DNA from: Liolophura sinensis
Taxonomy: Eukaryota; Mollusca; Polyplacophora; Chitonida; Chitonidae
Direction: 5' to 3'
Length of the DNA stretch: 64,000 bases
NCBI RefSeq assembly: GCF_032854445.1
Contig: NC_088304.1
Location: 20,969,704 to 21,033,703 of the forward strand
A program made the translations under genes and the position numbers. Position 1 is the stretch's first letter. Each line of letters starts with the position of its first letter. The notes beneath the pieces were generated by a model. The model was given only the letters and a program-made list of their open reading frames with translations. It searched no databases and was not told the DNA's origin. Below, one piece after another: positions 23,597 through 34,942 of the stretch.

Positions 23597-23791
23597 CGTT
23601 GTCGAAGCCACATAAACCCTGGTCGATTATTTGAGCCAGTCGGCAGCAAATGATGTCTCCTTGTGATGGACACGGCAGCCTATATTGGCGTTCGTCATCT
23701 TCGAATACATAACGAATGAACAATGCTGAAGGTGGGTCATTTTCGATCACACCGATCACGCCTGGGCTGTTGATCAGGAGGTTACTGCAGT
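23597..23791 (-). CDS. Membrane protein, ectodomain exon 2
   Basis: Acceptor 'AACTGTTCACAG' (23792 upward) and donor 'CAACG|GTACGTT' (23597/23596) bound 195 bases with phase 1 at both ends. The translation is DCSNLLINSPGVIGVIENDP, then PSALFIRYVFEDDERQYRLP, then CPSQGDIICCRLAQIIDQGL and CGFDN. Five Cys residues and alternating hydrophobic strands suggest a small extracellular domain. I do not recognise the family. A shortened duplicate of this exon and its flank lies at 24798-25083. It joins in phase to the Ser/Thr stalk exon. Confidence 0.6.
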
Positions 23792-23856
23792 CTGTGAACA
23801 GTTAACATGTCTGTCAAAGTGATACGTGAATATATGTACATGCATTTAGCACGATG

Positions 23857-23887
23857 TAAGTCAATTGCACGAGGTGCAATTGACTTA
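23857..23887. repeat. Perfect 14-bp palindrome with 3-nt loop
   Basis: TAAGTCAATTGCAC, GAG, then the exact reverse complement. It lies in the intron just upstream of the ectodomain exon, and the function is unknown. Confidence 0.9.
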
Positions 23888-24093
23888 ACTTACTTTCCAA
23901 TATACCTTATAAGGACGAGGTTTGAAGCCATTTAAGACACATCAAGACCAATACTTCAAACGCAGGAATTGGCATCACGTTTATCTAATTTTTGAACCTG
24001 ATTTTTTGTAAAAAAAAACAGGCAATGTACTGTAAAATAGCTCGACTAGTAAAATGGCGACGAGGACTGCAGACTGCATGCATATTAGAATAC

Positions 24094-24203
<110 letters not shown>

Positions 24204-24745
24204 CATTCCGTACGCCTGTGTAAACATATCAAGTAACTGAAACAAATCTGGAAATATAATAAACTTGATAGACACAATAAGCAGATTAAATATAATTATC
24301 ATCGTTTAATGTCCCAAGTTATTTACTAGACAAACCCAGGACCATCCTCAAGTCTTGAACAAACGTAGTTTATTCTTCGGTTTGAAAATGACATATTCAG
24401 GCCTCCGGCTTTAGTATAGGTACACTTCTTCAAATTTCTAACAAACACCGTTCAAAATTATATTTCCGTTTTTGTGGGTTATTTGTCGGATTTATTATGG
24501 AAAGTAAGGGATGGCATGCACATGAACTTTCATATTTTCACATGCAGCAGCCGTTTAGCCCTTGACCATGGTGGGCGAATGCGTGAACACAAGATAGCGC
24601 CATTTCATATGTCGGTACAAGTTAGGAAGTCTATAAGGATACAGTTTACAGGAGGATGATTTACCCCTGGCACTGATTCCTCTGCAGACTGCTGTCTTTT
24701 AAGTTCTTTATTCCTGAGTATCGGCGATATATTCCCATCAGCAGG

Positions 24746-25262
24746 CTCCGTGGCCAAATTGGTTAGCACGCCAGAACGGCGCAATAACCCAGGAGTCTCA
24801 AATGATTTATCGATATAAATAAATGATTTTGGGATATCAACAAATGAATTAGCAATATCAATAAAATACAGGCATTTATCGATATAGATAATTTCACCTT
24901 TTTGGACCTCTGGTAATTATTTCGCATTCCAGGCATATCGTAATGCTTTTTAATTATCACACTGTCATCACTTCCCCGATTTTACTCGCAGCCTTGTATG
25001 CCATTAATGTATAAAACAAGTTTATCATAGCGTACCGTTGTCGAAGCCACATAAACCCTGCTGAAGGTGGGTCATTTTCGTTCGTTCCAGTTCAAGCTGG
25101 CTTCCTCTCCGGCCGTACGTGGAAAGGTCTGGTAGCAACCTCCGGATGGTCATTGTTTTCCCAAGGGCTCTGCCGGGTTTACTCCCATCATAATGGTGAC
25201 CACCGTCAAGAGAAATATTCTTGAGTACGGCGTAAAACACCAATCAAATAAATAAATAAAAT
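24746..25262 (+). mobile_element. SINE family B, split by a 286-bp insert
   Basis: The head 'GGCTCCGTGGCCAAATTGGT' to 'CAATAACCCAGGAGTCTCA' (24746-24797) and the body 'CAAGCTGGCTTCCTCTCCGG' to 'GTACGGCGTAAAACACCAAT' plus (AATA)n (25084-25262) are two ends of one SINE. Between them lies host-derived sequence (24798-25083), and about 25 bp of expected SINE sequence ('...ACCAATGCGGTCG...', present in other copies) is missing at the junction. Confidence 0.7.
24798..25083 (-). pseudogene. Truncated duplicate of ectodomain exon 2 and its flank
   Basis: It matches 23271-23445 and 23515-23625, then jumps to about 23728-23745 with internal deletions. The exon part keeps the donor side ('GCGTACCGTTGTCGAAGCCA' on the plus strand) and a few codons around GLCGFDN, but loses most of the exon. 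It cannot encode the domain and is embedded in a SINE. Confidence 0.7.
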
Positions 25263-25604
25263 ACTTCTGCCAAATAAGGTCGAACAACTAATTTTGGATT
25301 ATCAAAATACAATAATTTAATTTATTTATTTACTTATCGCATTGTTGTAAAAGCCACACTCAAGAATTATATATATATATATATTACACACGTATTAAAC
25401 ACTCACCTATGTCACATTCCATTTTGGTCAGTTATTTGTGCATGTGAAACCTGCAACAGAAAGCATTTAATGAGACCCTGTTGATTGTAATGGTGTTAAA
25501 ATTTCATATCTGGCGAGTTATTTGTGTATCATCTGCATGCAATCTACAAGAAAAGTGCATATAAATCACTCCAACGATTGTCTGAAACGAAGCCGTGTAT
25601 TTAT

Positions 25605-25735
25605 ATTTATTGCATGGTGTCCTACACCATTTTCAAAAATGTTCGACTTACACCACGGTGGTCAGTTTTACTGGTGAAGAAAACCAGGCCTACCCAGGTA
25701 AACCACCGACGTGTGGTAAGTTATACCGAGGAACT
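25605..25735 (-). mobile_element. SINE family B fragment
   Basis: The plus strand shows 'GACTTACACCACGGTGGTCA', 'GAAAACCAGGCCTACCCAGG' and flanking pieces, the complement of the family B core. It is diverged. Confidence 0.45.
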
Positions 25736-26419
25736 TTGTCACAAGGGAGCACAAGTGGCGCGTCGTAGACTGTATCTGCCCCCAATGTCCCCAAAAGCCC
25801 TATAAAAAAGTGATGTCCAACAATGTACAATTCCGTATAATTCTACAAGCGTATATTTCGTTGTATGTTGTGTAGGGTTGGCCTTTTGTATTGGAATACT
25901 GTATATGTCACAGCCTTGACGAATCAGCGTTACTTCCAGTACCTATTTATCTTATCTTATTTACAACTAGGCATACCGGAAATGTATTTATCTTGTGTGT
26001 GTCTGCATTCGAGATAACAAATCGGCTACGTGACAGCTATTGCGCGTTTATCTAGCCTAACTTTTCAATTTTTCAGTTATGTAATTACTGTTATATTTTC
26101 ATTCGATGTGCTGTAGTTGTATGGTTAGATCTCAGATGAAATCACCGCGTTTTCCAGGAAAAAACGCAAACTTATGACGTGAAGCGAAAGCTTAAAATAT
26201 AAATTGGATTGAACTACGCAACATAACTAGGAATATTATACCACGACCCTACATCTGTGCCCCTCAGTCCTTGCCTTTTCTGTAGATATGCTAAGAAAAC
26301 ATACTTGACGTTATCACTACCGATCGTACTTGAGTTGAGGGTCAATCGGTCATAATACAGGATACATAAGGCCAAATCTGACAACATAGGTGTTAATCTG
26401 GTCATAATCTTATATGTGT

Positions 26420-26590
26420 GTTTATGTTCGTTTTGGGTTTTACATCAAAATTAATAATTTTTTCAGATATATGACAAGGAGTCAATATGTGTGTGTACAT
26501 ATAGTGTCTTTTGTGGCAGTGTGAGTCCATGTTTGATCCGAGGATTCCCGATTTCGAGGCCGACGCTTTAACCATTAGGACACCCAAGCG
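26420..26590 (-). mobile_element. tRNA-derived SINE, family C, internally shortened
   Basis: The minus strand begins 'GGTGTCCTAATGGTTAAAGC' then 'GGCCTCGAAATCGGGAATCC', a tRNA-like head with A and B boxes, and ends 'TTGATGTAAAACCCAAAACG'. Confidence 0.6.
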
Positions 26591-26659
26591 GTAGCAAAAT
26601 CTTATAGCTTAATGTTATTGGGCTAATCAAAATGATATACCAGTTTACTTGGTCACATG

Positions 26660-26875
26660 GAAATGTTTTACGCCGTAACCAGGGCTATTTCACTTACACC
26701 ACGGCGGGCAGCATTATAGTGGGAGGAAACCGGGCACAGCCTGGGGGAAACCCATGATTATCCGCAGGTTGCTGCGGACCTTCACATTTACGGCCGGAGA
26801 GGAAGTCAGCTTAAGCTGGGCTTGAACACACAACCGCATTGGTAGGAGGCATCTGGACCGTTATGCAGTGCCAGC
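26660..26875 (-). mobile_element. SINE family B
   Basis: On the plus strand 'TTTTACGCCGTAACCAGGGC', 'CACGGCGGGCAGCATTATAG', 'GGTTGCTGCGGACCTTCACA' and 'ACGGCCGGAGAGGAAGTCAG' give tail, core and middle in order. The head remnant is near 26855. Confidence 0.75.
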
Positions 26876-27133
26876 GGGATATAAAAAGCAATGAATTGCA
26901 ATTTGTAAAGTACTGTCTTAACAGGAGGGTTTTACACATTTCTCAATGCTGCTACGAGTTTAAATTCCGCTGTTTTCACTTGGCTTACACCTTCAATGTG
27001 TGCCAACCTATACACTGCAATCTACGAATGTCAAGAACAGTGGCCCACTTTTGGCAGTTTGTGTGCGGTTTGCCGTTGAAAAAAAAAAACCCAACTTGAC
27101 TGGAAGTTTCTGATTGCGCAATCAATCTGACTG

Positions 27134-27245
27134 CCTATATATATTATATATATATATATATATTATATATATATATATATATATAGATTTTACGCCCTTC
27201 TCACAAATGGCGGGGCAGCAATATAGTTGCAGGAAACTGGGCATA
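27134..27245. repeat. (AT)n microsatellite joined to a SINE B fragment
   Basis: 27134-27186 is AT repeat. 27187-27245 ('TTTTACGCCCTTCTCACAAA', 'GGCGGGGCAGCAATATAGTT') is a minus-strand SINE B 3' fragment. Confidence 0.65.
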
Positions 27246-27629
27246 GTCGGTTGGAATCTGATATGGAATGATTTTGAATCTAATATTTTTCAAACGGAGA
27301 GAAAACCTTCTCAAAATGATAGAGATATGAGGGACATTAAATATAACAATCGAACAGAAATTCCTGTTTAAGCAGAACGTTGGTATGAAATAAATATATA
27401 AATCAAACATTTAAAGCGCTGCCTCCCCACGACTTTCGTGTCTGGGCCAGTGAGGTCCCTTGTTCGGATCCAGCTCTTGCAGCCTCTGCAGCTGCAGTTT
27501 CAAGATAATATTTACTTATTTCACCAATCAAACCAGCAAAGCAAACATATGGTTACTACATAAATGTTTGAGGTCCCAATATACCGTTCCATATACATTA
27601 CAGATCCAGCATGTGACAAAAAATTCTTA

Positions 27630-27850
27630 ACGAATTTATTTTATTTATTTATATTCTACGCCGTACTCAACAAGATTTCACGATTTCACGATTATGGTGG
27701 GAAGAAACCGGGCCATCGGCCCATGACCTATCAGCAAATTTCTGAAAGATCTTTCCTCGTATGGCCGGACAAGAACCACGAGATGGAGTTAAACACACAA
27801 CAACCGCATTGGTCGGAGGCTTCTGATTATTTCGCCCCGCTGAAGTGCTT
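27630..27850 (-). mobile_element. SINE family B, with AATAAAT tail
   Basis: The plus strand starts 'TTTATTTATTTATATTCTAC', 'GCCGTACTCAACAAGATTTC', 'TATGGTGGGAAGAAACCGGG', ending with 'CAACCGCATTGGTCGGAGGC'. Nearly full length, minus orientation. Confidence 0.75.
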
Positions 27851-27983
27851 ACCCGCTCGGGCACGTTTTAACGAATTAGAAAGATGCATACCTCCACGAA
27901 AATATGTCTAAAAATTGATAAGTACGACGTAAAATCTAAAGCATTCATACATGCATATATACACATCACACACACATACATAC

Positions 27984-28144
27984 CTGCGAGGGTTCTTTTG
28001 ACACAATACGCCCCTAAAGCTAACGAAAAACTGCTAACCGCTTTTTCACTCCCATACCAACATCTCTCTAGACCAGAGCCGCACGGGGCATACAAATTCT
28101 CACTTCCGCACGGAAAAATTTCACCAACATTTGTGACACACATT
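27984..28144 (-). CDS. Membrane protein, ectodomain exon 1
   Basis: Acceptor 'GCAACAGTTACAG' (28145 upward) and donor 'CGCAG|GTATGT' (27984/27983) bound 161 bases. The translation is MCVTNVGEIFPCGSENLYAP, then CGSGLERCWYGSEKAVSSFS, then LALGAYCVKRTLA. Five Cys residues are present and the family is unknown. It enters in phase 2, so an upstream exon is needed, and leaves in phase 1, which fits 23597-23791. A Cys-rich open stretch at about 28190-28290 (minus; CENCYHQKPGSCCVF) might belong to the same gene, but no good phase-2 donor is seen there. Confidence 0.5.
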
Positions 28145-28461
28145 CTGTAACTGTTGCAGCTTTATACCTTACCTTATACTTTGTCCTTAGCACATGGTGA
28201 TATTTGTTGTGGCCTTTGCATCCGACGCGCAGGTGCTCTTCTGGTCAAATACACAACATGACCCAGGCTTTTGATGATAACAGTTCTCACAGGTAATGTA
28301 TGTTATCTGATAACGATGACTGACATGATGTTTCAATACACGGTTTGTTGCAATTCATCGACCTGTTCTCCTATATACATACACCTTATAAATTATTTGT
28401 ATTCAGACTGCCTTTGAATTTGTCTCTTTCCACCGATATTGCTATTAAAGTTGGACCGATA

Positions 28462-28560
28462 CAAATTCATTTATTTATTTATTTTATTTGACTGGTGATT
28501 ACGCCGTACTCAAGAATATTACACTTATACGACGGGGGTCCGAAGTAACCGAAGTAATTT
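28462..28560 (-). mobile_element. SINE family B 3' fragment
   Basis: The plus strand reads 'TTCATTTATTTATTTATTTT', 'ACGCCGTACTCAAGAATATT' and 'ACACTTATACGACGGGGGTC', after which the element is cut. Confidence 0.7.
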
Positions 28561-28818
28561 ACAGTAGATAATTTTACACTAATAACGAAGTCAAGTAAAA
28601 CGTCCCGCAGGGTAAGGCGAAGTATCGGCCCAGAGAGGTAAGAAAGTGCAAATTTCAAAAATCTCAGTATAATTATGTAAATTTCTAAATCAAAATGATG
28701 CAACCTGGTCAAAGCACCCAAAGAAGTTATATGACGATGAAAGAGACGTTTGCCTAGTAATAGCCGCCCTAAATGCACTCTCGACCAAGGAGGGCGGGGG
28801 GGGGGGGGGGGGGGGGGG

Positions 28819-29771
28819 ATATGCACATGAAGAAAAGAGTTCGAATCTTTGTTTTTTTTTTTCTATCGTATGGTATTACGTAAAGTGTGGCAACGATAAC
28901 AAAATCCTGGTATGAGAGCATTAAACATGTTAACATTAACACGTCATACGTAGCGGAAGTATTAGGCTGGCTACAAATTTGTTATATATTAATCTAATTG
29001 ATAGGTGCATAACGGCCTGCTCAAGAAGTTTACAGAAAGTTGCATTTGTAGTACAGTGATTTTTCCCCACTCCACAATGTCTAAGTTAAACAAAAGGGTA
29101 TTTCATTGTGACTGGAGTAGGCTGCTTTTTTTCGAATTTATGACGTATAAATTTCTTCAGTGCCTTTTTTGGAGCTTTATAAGTCTCACGCTTTTCCCAT
29201 ATAACAGGAAAATAGCTAGTGTGAAACAGAACTGGGAAAAGAAGTGGCCTTACGAATAGTTTCAACAGCCGTCGGTCACCGTTAGAGTCAGTTTTGCTCC
29301 TTGGGGTGGTCAGTTTCTTGCATTCAGGACGATTTCCCGCCTTACCCCTACCACGTTCCTTTACCTAATTTGCCAATGGCATTTGAACATTCTGATACTC
29401 GCCGATTTCGTGATAAATCGGAAAGCGACTGAATGCACAGGTTGGTTAGAGGAATCAGAGCATATCAATTTAAGTATTTTGATAGCCTGACTTCATTACT
29501 GGCATGTGGAATAGGTATCTCGGTTAAGTGACCCTAACTCCTCAAATTTTACAAAAAAATTGCGTACTCCTTCTGCCCAGTTGTTGGCGTTGATCTGGTT
29601 TTGTCCACTATAGTGTGAATGGTTTACACTGTATTCCTGCATAAACCAGAATTATGCTGCTTCACAGCATTCCTCGTGACTAATCCCTACGTATTCTTTC
29701 CATGTAGGTGTGTGTTTTTTTTTTCTACTGAGTGACCATCTTTTGGCTTAAACTGAGCAACCCACTTACTC
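28819..29771. other. Gene-free stretch before the array
   Basis: A plus-strand open frame (29005-29259, 84 codons) is unrecognised. No repeat is identified. The homology shared by the array units begins at about 29772. Confidence 0.45.
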
Positions 29772-30260
29772 ATACATGTATAATCTTCCTGGTCGCCACA
29801 GCATCAAAGGCTATAGTCAAATAAGCAGGCAGAATGCGCATAGCTGTAACACCTGAGACTCAGTTGGACAATGATTGGGCTTTGAGGGCTCCATTGTTAA
29901 CCAATCGTTTATGTGTCTCAATCGGCAGGGTTAGCACTACGTGTGAGCGCTCAGTGTAACATTTGTGCACTGATGACCATTATTTCAGCTGACTGTATAA
30001 AGTATCTCTGGACTTAAATCCCAGTATACTCTAATACACATTCGAGGTGTGACTCATTTACTTTTCAAAAAGATACAAGTCAAACAGTTTTTCCCACATT
30101 ACAAATTCTAGATGAAATTAATCAAAACTAGTAAATCTAATACAGAGTCATTAAAAATACAAGGCCAAGAATAATGCCAGATGTTAGTCATTTGATTTTT
30201 GTCTCATTTTTCAATTCCGCCGTGAACCAACCATGTGCAACCCGTTACCGTTGCTCAACA
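29772..30260 (+). repeat. Module M1: gene-less copy of the bHLH upstream region
   Basis: It aligns with the bHLH promoter region M2 (33156-33660). Shared blocks include 'ACACCTGAGACTCAG' with 'CCACCTGAGACTCAG', 'TTATTTCAGCTGA', 'TATAAAGTATCT' and 'TCATTTGATTGTTGT'. Homology starts at the TATA-box position and the coding part is absent. The equivalents in units 2-4 start at 40487, 51107 and 61888. Confidence 0.7.
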
Positions 30261-32257
30261 CACATCAAACGACGTTATACTTCTTAGTGTATCAGCCATG
30301 CAGTGTATGTAAATCAAGAAAGGCAGATTATTTTTACAGTGTTGCATGATTTTATCTGCAGGCAATTTCCATGGAGCTGATTAACTCGTGGCGCTTAAAC
30401 GTCTGGTGTGTACTTAAGGGGTCTTCTTAATGTAGATACTCATTTAATAAAAATATATATTGTGGTGATTATTTAATCATTCCTGATATTTGGTGAATAT
30501 ATACAAGCCTAATTTAGCCTACTTGCAGTATATACATAGTGAATTCCAAACTCATAAAAAAATTGCCAATCACCATACAACTATAACTAGAGGATATACA
30601 ACGAGTGACCCAGTATATCAGATATATCAAACGAGTGGTGTAATTTCCAAAGGCTCTGCACAAATGAAAATTACACCACGAGTAATCACGAGTTCAATCT
30701 GATATCATGTTTGATGCGAAATAGAATGAACTAGATTAAAGAATAATCCTGAGGTAAACCAGTTGCAGACGAGTTCATATACACGAAACAACCTGTTGGC
30801 GCTCTACAAAGAAGTAAGGTAAATTTTTAGATGTTTAATTTTGTTAAAATCTTATACTGAGACATATTGCTGTCGTTGACGCCTGGGGCAGTGACGGTTG
30901 AACTTGTCAAGCGTTTCACTTCTTCTCCCCAATCTTGGCTTATTTTACATTTCATGAAGTTAATTTTTATTCTCATCCAGTGTACCAAAAACTTAACCAT
31001 TCTGGTTCCAAGAAGCCGCTGCCACGGTGTAGTAAGTGGTCGCTAGCCTGTTTCTTTCTTTTGTTCTTTACACAGCAACAAACAACAGAAGTAGTCCGAT
31101 GTGCAGTTGAACTTTTTCATTGAATGAGTTTCTCGATGGAAGTTCAGGTGACTATTATATAAATTTCGAGTTATTTAAATAACGAGTGGTATATTGAAAA
31201 TTTCCATCACTCATTGTTATGTCAATGACACGAGGACATTATAGGATAAATACAGATATTTCCGTTTATATTTAATTTATAACTGTTACCTGAACGTACA
31301 CAAAATCAAATAGTCCATATAAAATGCAAAAATTTCACAATAATAGACTCAGACGCGAGATCAATATTTTGATGAATACAATAGATATGTCCGGTTGTCA
31401 CAAAATTGAATGTCGAATTTGGGTCGATCTACAGAGTAAGGTAAGCGTCATTTCTACCTATCAGGATTCATACATTTACCACTAGTAAACCATGAGAGAC
31501 GTGCTGGCGTAAGAGAATAAAGAGGTATTATATCTCTCATGTGCCAAATGCTTAAAGAGACACAAGCTGGCGATATCTTTATCATGAATGGAGTCTTATA
31601 CGTAATTTTGGTACAATCTACATGTACAGCCTAGACCGTGAAGCGTTCGTTAAGACGGAGACTCGGTAGCCACCTGTTTGGGTCCACGTGAAGGTAAACA
31701 CAAAGTCTTACAGGGAGTTACCAATTGAATTTAATTTTTTGAACCCTTTCGGTCACCTATAGACTCTGTTGTTGTCTAATTCGTGTGAGCAAAACACCGA
31801 ATACGTACGGTCATAGTCAATGACTTATCCTGCATGTCGATTAAAAAGTTGTTTATTTTCTTATAAATACAGCCATTATTAAACCAGCATGATATCTATT
31901 ATAGATAGCGTATCAGCAAATCTCGCTACATTCGAACATGCCACTTTATATTACATTGTTTTGACGTAATGCAGTTGTAAACAAAATCCTGTTGTTTTTT
32001 TTTTTTTTCGTGTATGAAAAAATTTTCACGACTTTTTATGCATAATATAAAAACTCAAAATAAAACGCAATAGGAGGAATAACTGTTTTCACATAACACA
32101 TTTTTTGCTATCACTTTGCCATCAGCTGAAGATTATACATGCATACACTAATGTGTTACACAAAGACACATACACAAAGACGCACTTTCGATATCATGTA
32201 GTGTTAAAAAAAAAAACACCAGTGCTGTAGATATAGATATAGCATCTGGTCCTAGGG

Positions 32258-33079
32258 CTACACAGGAACACCAATATGTTTCCCGTCAAGTATCACATGG
32301 TCGGGATGTTGCCCATTCAGCACGTCAGAGAGGAAGCCGATATACGTGACGGCTAGTCTGAGCGTCTCCAGTCGGGTCAATTCTGTTTCATAGGTAAACG
32401 TGGGCACGTTTTCCTTGAGGTTCTGGAAGGCTGCTTTCAGGCCTTCTGTCCGTTTTCTCTCCCTGAGCGTGGCTCCTTTCCTCTGAGATGATGTCTGTGG
32501 CTTCCTCTTCTTGACTCTCTTTGTTGTTGACTTTATCTCGAGGGTCGGACTGGAGACATTCTGGGTACATGTATCTGATGCACAAGTACTCTCTACGGAA
32601 TTTGCTTTGCAGCATGTGGACATCAGGTGATTGGAGATGTTATCAGTGTTAGATACCGGAAACAATCTCTCTAGCCATGATTCCAGAGGGTGGAGTGATG
32701 ACACATTTTCCGGACCAGTGATCCTCGACGTCTTGCAATTGTCCCAACTAAAATTTCTTTCTGGAGACTCACTCGACTTTCTTTTTCGACCACAGCGTTT
32801 TGTTTTTGAAGTATCATTTGTATCCAGCAGTTGTCTATCCAAGCTAAAACCATCGACTTCATCAGCAAATAACCAACTGTTAAAATCTGCCGTCATCTCG
32901 TAGGCTTGTGGTTTACATGTGTGAAAGACATCCTCATTTTGATCTGGTATTCCTGCAAAACATTCTTTTTGACAGAACTGCCGTTGAGGGCAACACTTTT
33001 CTTCTGTGTAATGAGTTACAAATCTGCCCTGAGGGAACAGCTCTTCGTCATTTTCTGTCCACAAATAGTTGACTGTCAA
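32258..33079 (-). CDS. Fer3-like bHLH protein, copy 1 (start codon lost)
   Basis: An intronless minus-strand frame of 273 codons. The C-terminal bHLH (about residues 200-254; 32318-32482) reads RKGATLRERKRTEGLKAAFQ, then NLKENVPTFTYETELTRLET, then LRLAVTYIGFLSDVL. The 'VPTF.YE..L.RLETLRLA..YI.F' pattern is that of Fer3/FERD3L, neural and pancreatic-type regulators that bind E-boxes as dimers in the nucleus. In the basic region the usual Asn is Thr; the Glu and Arg residues that read CANNTG are kept. The N-terminal half is Cys-rich, with a KRCGRKRKS basic patch. Relative to copies 2 and 3, an 11-bp deletion upstream removes the ATG. The frame opens with a non-ATG codon at 33079, and the first in-frame ATG is at 32894-32896, which would leave about 212 aa with an intact bHLH. 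Copy 1 also carries Ala to Gly, Arg to Lys and Ile to Thr changes in the basic region and helix 1. Confidence 0.8.
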   Translation of the reverse strand: MTVNYLWTENDEELFPQGRFVTHYTEEKCCPQRQFCQKECFAGIPDQNEDVFHTCKPQAYEMTADFNSWLFADEVDGFSLDRQLLDTNDTSKTKRCGRKRKSSESPERNFSWDNCKTSRITGPENVSSLHPLESWLERLFPVSNTDNISNHLMSTCCKANSVESTCASDTCTQNVSSPTLEIKSTTKRVKKRKPQTSSQRKGATLRERKRTEGLKAAFQNLKENVPTFTYETELTRLETLRLAVTYIGFLSDVLNGQHPDHVILDGKHIGVPV

Positions 33080-33400
33080 GTGAGCTGAACTGTGAGCAGG
33101 TATGGTGTTTACGTTATGTTGAGTGAGAACATTTGATACTCAGCTGAGAAATGCATCCATTTATACATGTATACTGGTTCTTGTCGCCACAACATCAAAG
33201 GTATCGTCAAAAAAGACAGGCAGATTGTACCACCTGAGACTCAGCTGGACTTTCTTTGGGTCTTCAATTGTCGATTGTCAGCCAATCCTCTCTGTGGCTT
33301 AATCTTTAATATGTCCACAGTAGGCGCTACGTGTTACCGCTCGATATAAAAGTTTGTGCGCTGGTGACTGTTATTTCAGCTGATTATAAAGTATCTGTAT
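33080..33400 (-). promoter_or_regulatory. bHLH copy 1 promoter region (module M2)
   Basis: On the minus strand a TATA box (TATAAAT) lies at 33159-33165. Further upstream are E-boxes CACCTG (33231-33236), CAGCTG (33242-33247) and CAGCTG (33377-33382), and a CCAAT box on the plus strand (33282-33286). A second TATA-like TATAAAAG on the plus strand (33345-33352) faces away from the gene, so the region could fire in both directions. E-boxes fit auto- or cross-regulation by bHLH factors; this is inference. Confidence 0.5.
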
Positions 33401-34099
33401 ATAATCATCTCATCTTTTAGCCTTGTATACATCAATGTACAATCAGTGTTGACTGATTTCAACAACGATTATACAATTTAACAATTTTGTCTAACACTTC
33501 AAATAATCGATAAAAATGATCAAAATTCGTAAAGCCAATTTATTCATTTCACCATTAGAGAAGGTGGTGAGAAAAACGCCAGAAATTATTCATTTGATTG
33601 TTGTCTAATTTTTCACTCTAACGTGGACGTTTTTTATGGCTTATAAAAAAAGGAGAGTGTCCGGGGTAAACCATTGGTGTTTGGCAAGACACTCAAAAAC
33701 TTTCTGTGTAACGTACATACCCACCAGGTAGTTTTGGGAAGAAGGCATGTGGTATTCTAAAGTTTGACAGTCACTGGAAATTAAAACATCACAAAGAGAG
33801 GGAGAGCTATATTACAGGCGGGGGGCATCGTATTACTCGTCATATCTGGGCACGTAGCTGCCGATAGCCTTTTCAGTTTTACGCTTAATCATGCATTTCA
33901 TTTACTCAGTCACCGAAACAACAATTGAGCATTCAGTTGGTTTATACTAAGCGCAATAACATCGAAAACACGTGGTTTTTAATTGACACTTGAATCGAAA
34001 TGAAATGGCATCAGTTCAGTCTGTTTACATCGTAACGGTTATAACATAACGTGCATTAGTCTTTAATACCTTATTTTCTTTAAAAAATCACTCAGACAA

Positions 34100-34290
34100 A
34101 AACTGAGGAATCCAGTAATTTATACTGAAAACATAAATATCATCAAAGGTTATGGACAAAGCAAACAGGCAGATTGCAGAGCCCTAGGCTCAGCAGGACA
34201 TTGATTGGCTTATCATGAGGGCAATTGTTAGTCAATCATATCCGTGTAACCAATTCTCAAGTTCGACCGATAATGTAAAACTCTTTCTTT
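34100..34290 (+). repeat. Module M3: diverged upstream-type module
   Basis: 'CAGGCAGATTGCAGAGCCCT', 'AGGCTCAGCAGGACATTGAT' and 'TGTTAGTCAATCATATCCGT' match the M1/M2 core. The equivalents are at about 44945-45125 and 55560-55735. Confidence 0.6.
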
Positions 34291-34942
34291 TTATAATTCC
34301 ATTGTATATACTCTCACCGTAACACGATAACTGTGAAGATAGAATGGAACTGTTCTACAGAGTGATAGTATTCTTGTCACAAATTTATTCTGCAATGAGT
34401 ACTTTTCTGTGATATTTATTGTGTCTTCGTGGAAACACTGACGACTTGTTATTTGTGATGAAAGAATTACAGCGTATTTAGTACAAGCAGAGCAGCGGCG
34501 ACAGTGTGATAGTTTGCCTGGTAATAGGAAAATTATCGCACTAATTCATGTGATTACTGCTGTTATTGTGAGCATTGCAGTTTATGTATTTTTGATAATC
34601 ATTCATGTACACTCTTACCAAAAGGGTACATATTTTGTAGACACCTAGATGGGTGTAAATTGCTCGTCCCAGGGAACCTAGCTTTAGAGGAAGCCAGGTG
34701 GCTAACCATTTTTTTTTTCTTCTCTACAAATTATAGAAATATACATGTATGTGTCTGTGTTCTTCGTTAGACACTGGCTATATTTACTGGTTAAAAACAA
34801 GACAATAAGCCTGTATTAAACCTTACATTTATCTTTTTTTAATATTAGATCAATATATATAAAGGATGGACACATACAGTGGTATAAAAAAATTCAAGAG
34901 AAAGAACAAGCAACTTATATACCTCTATTACCATAAACTTAC

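Noticed and set aside
25387-25430. Small minus-strand exon between an AG and GTGAGT donor, joining the membrane protein gene
   Set aside because: The donor is strong and phase 1, but an in-frame TAA near the acceptor leaves only a five-codon Met start (MECDI); the exon at 27984-28144 fits better.
32388-32903. Extra open frames on both strands over the bHLH genes (also 43520-43937 and 53860-54607)
   Set aside because: Shadows of the bHLH coding frame; only the long frame has a recognisable domain and is kept in all units.
33077-33079. Start codon of bHLH copy 1 at this position
   Set aside because: The codon is TTG on the minus strand, not ATG. The true start seen in copies 2 and 3 was deleted here.
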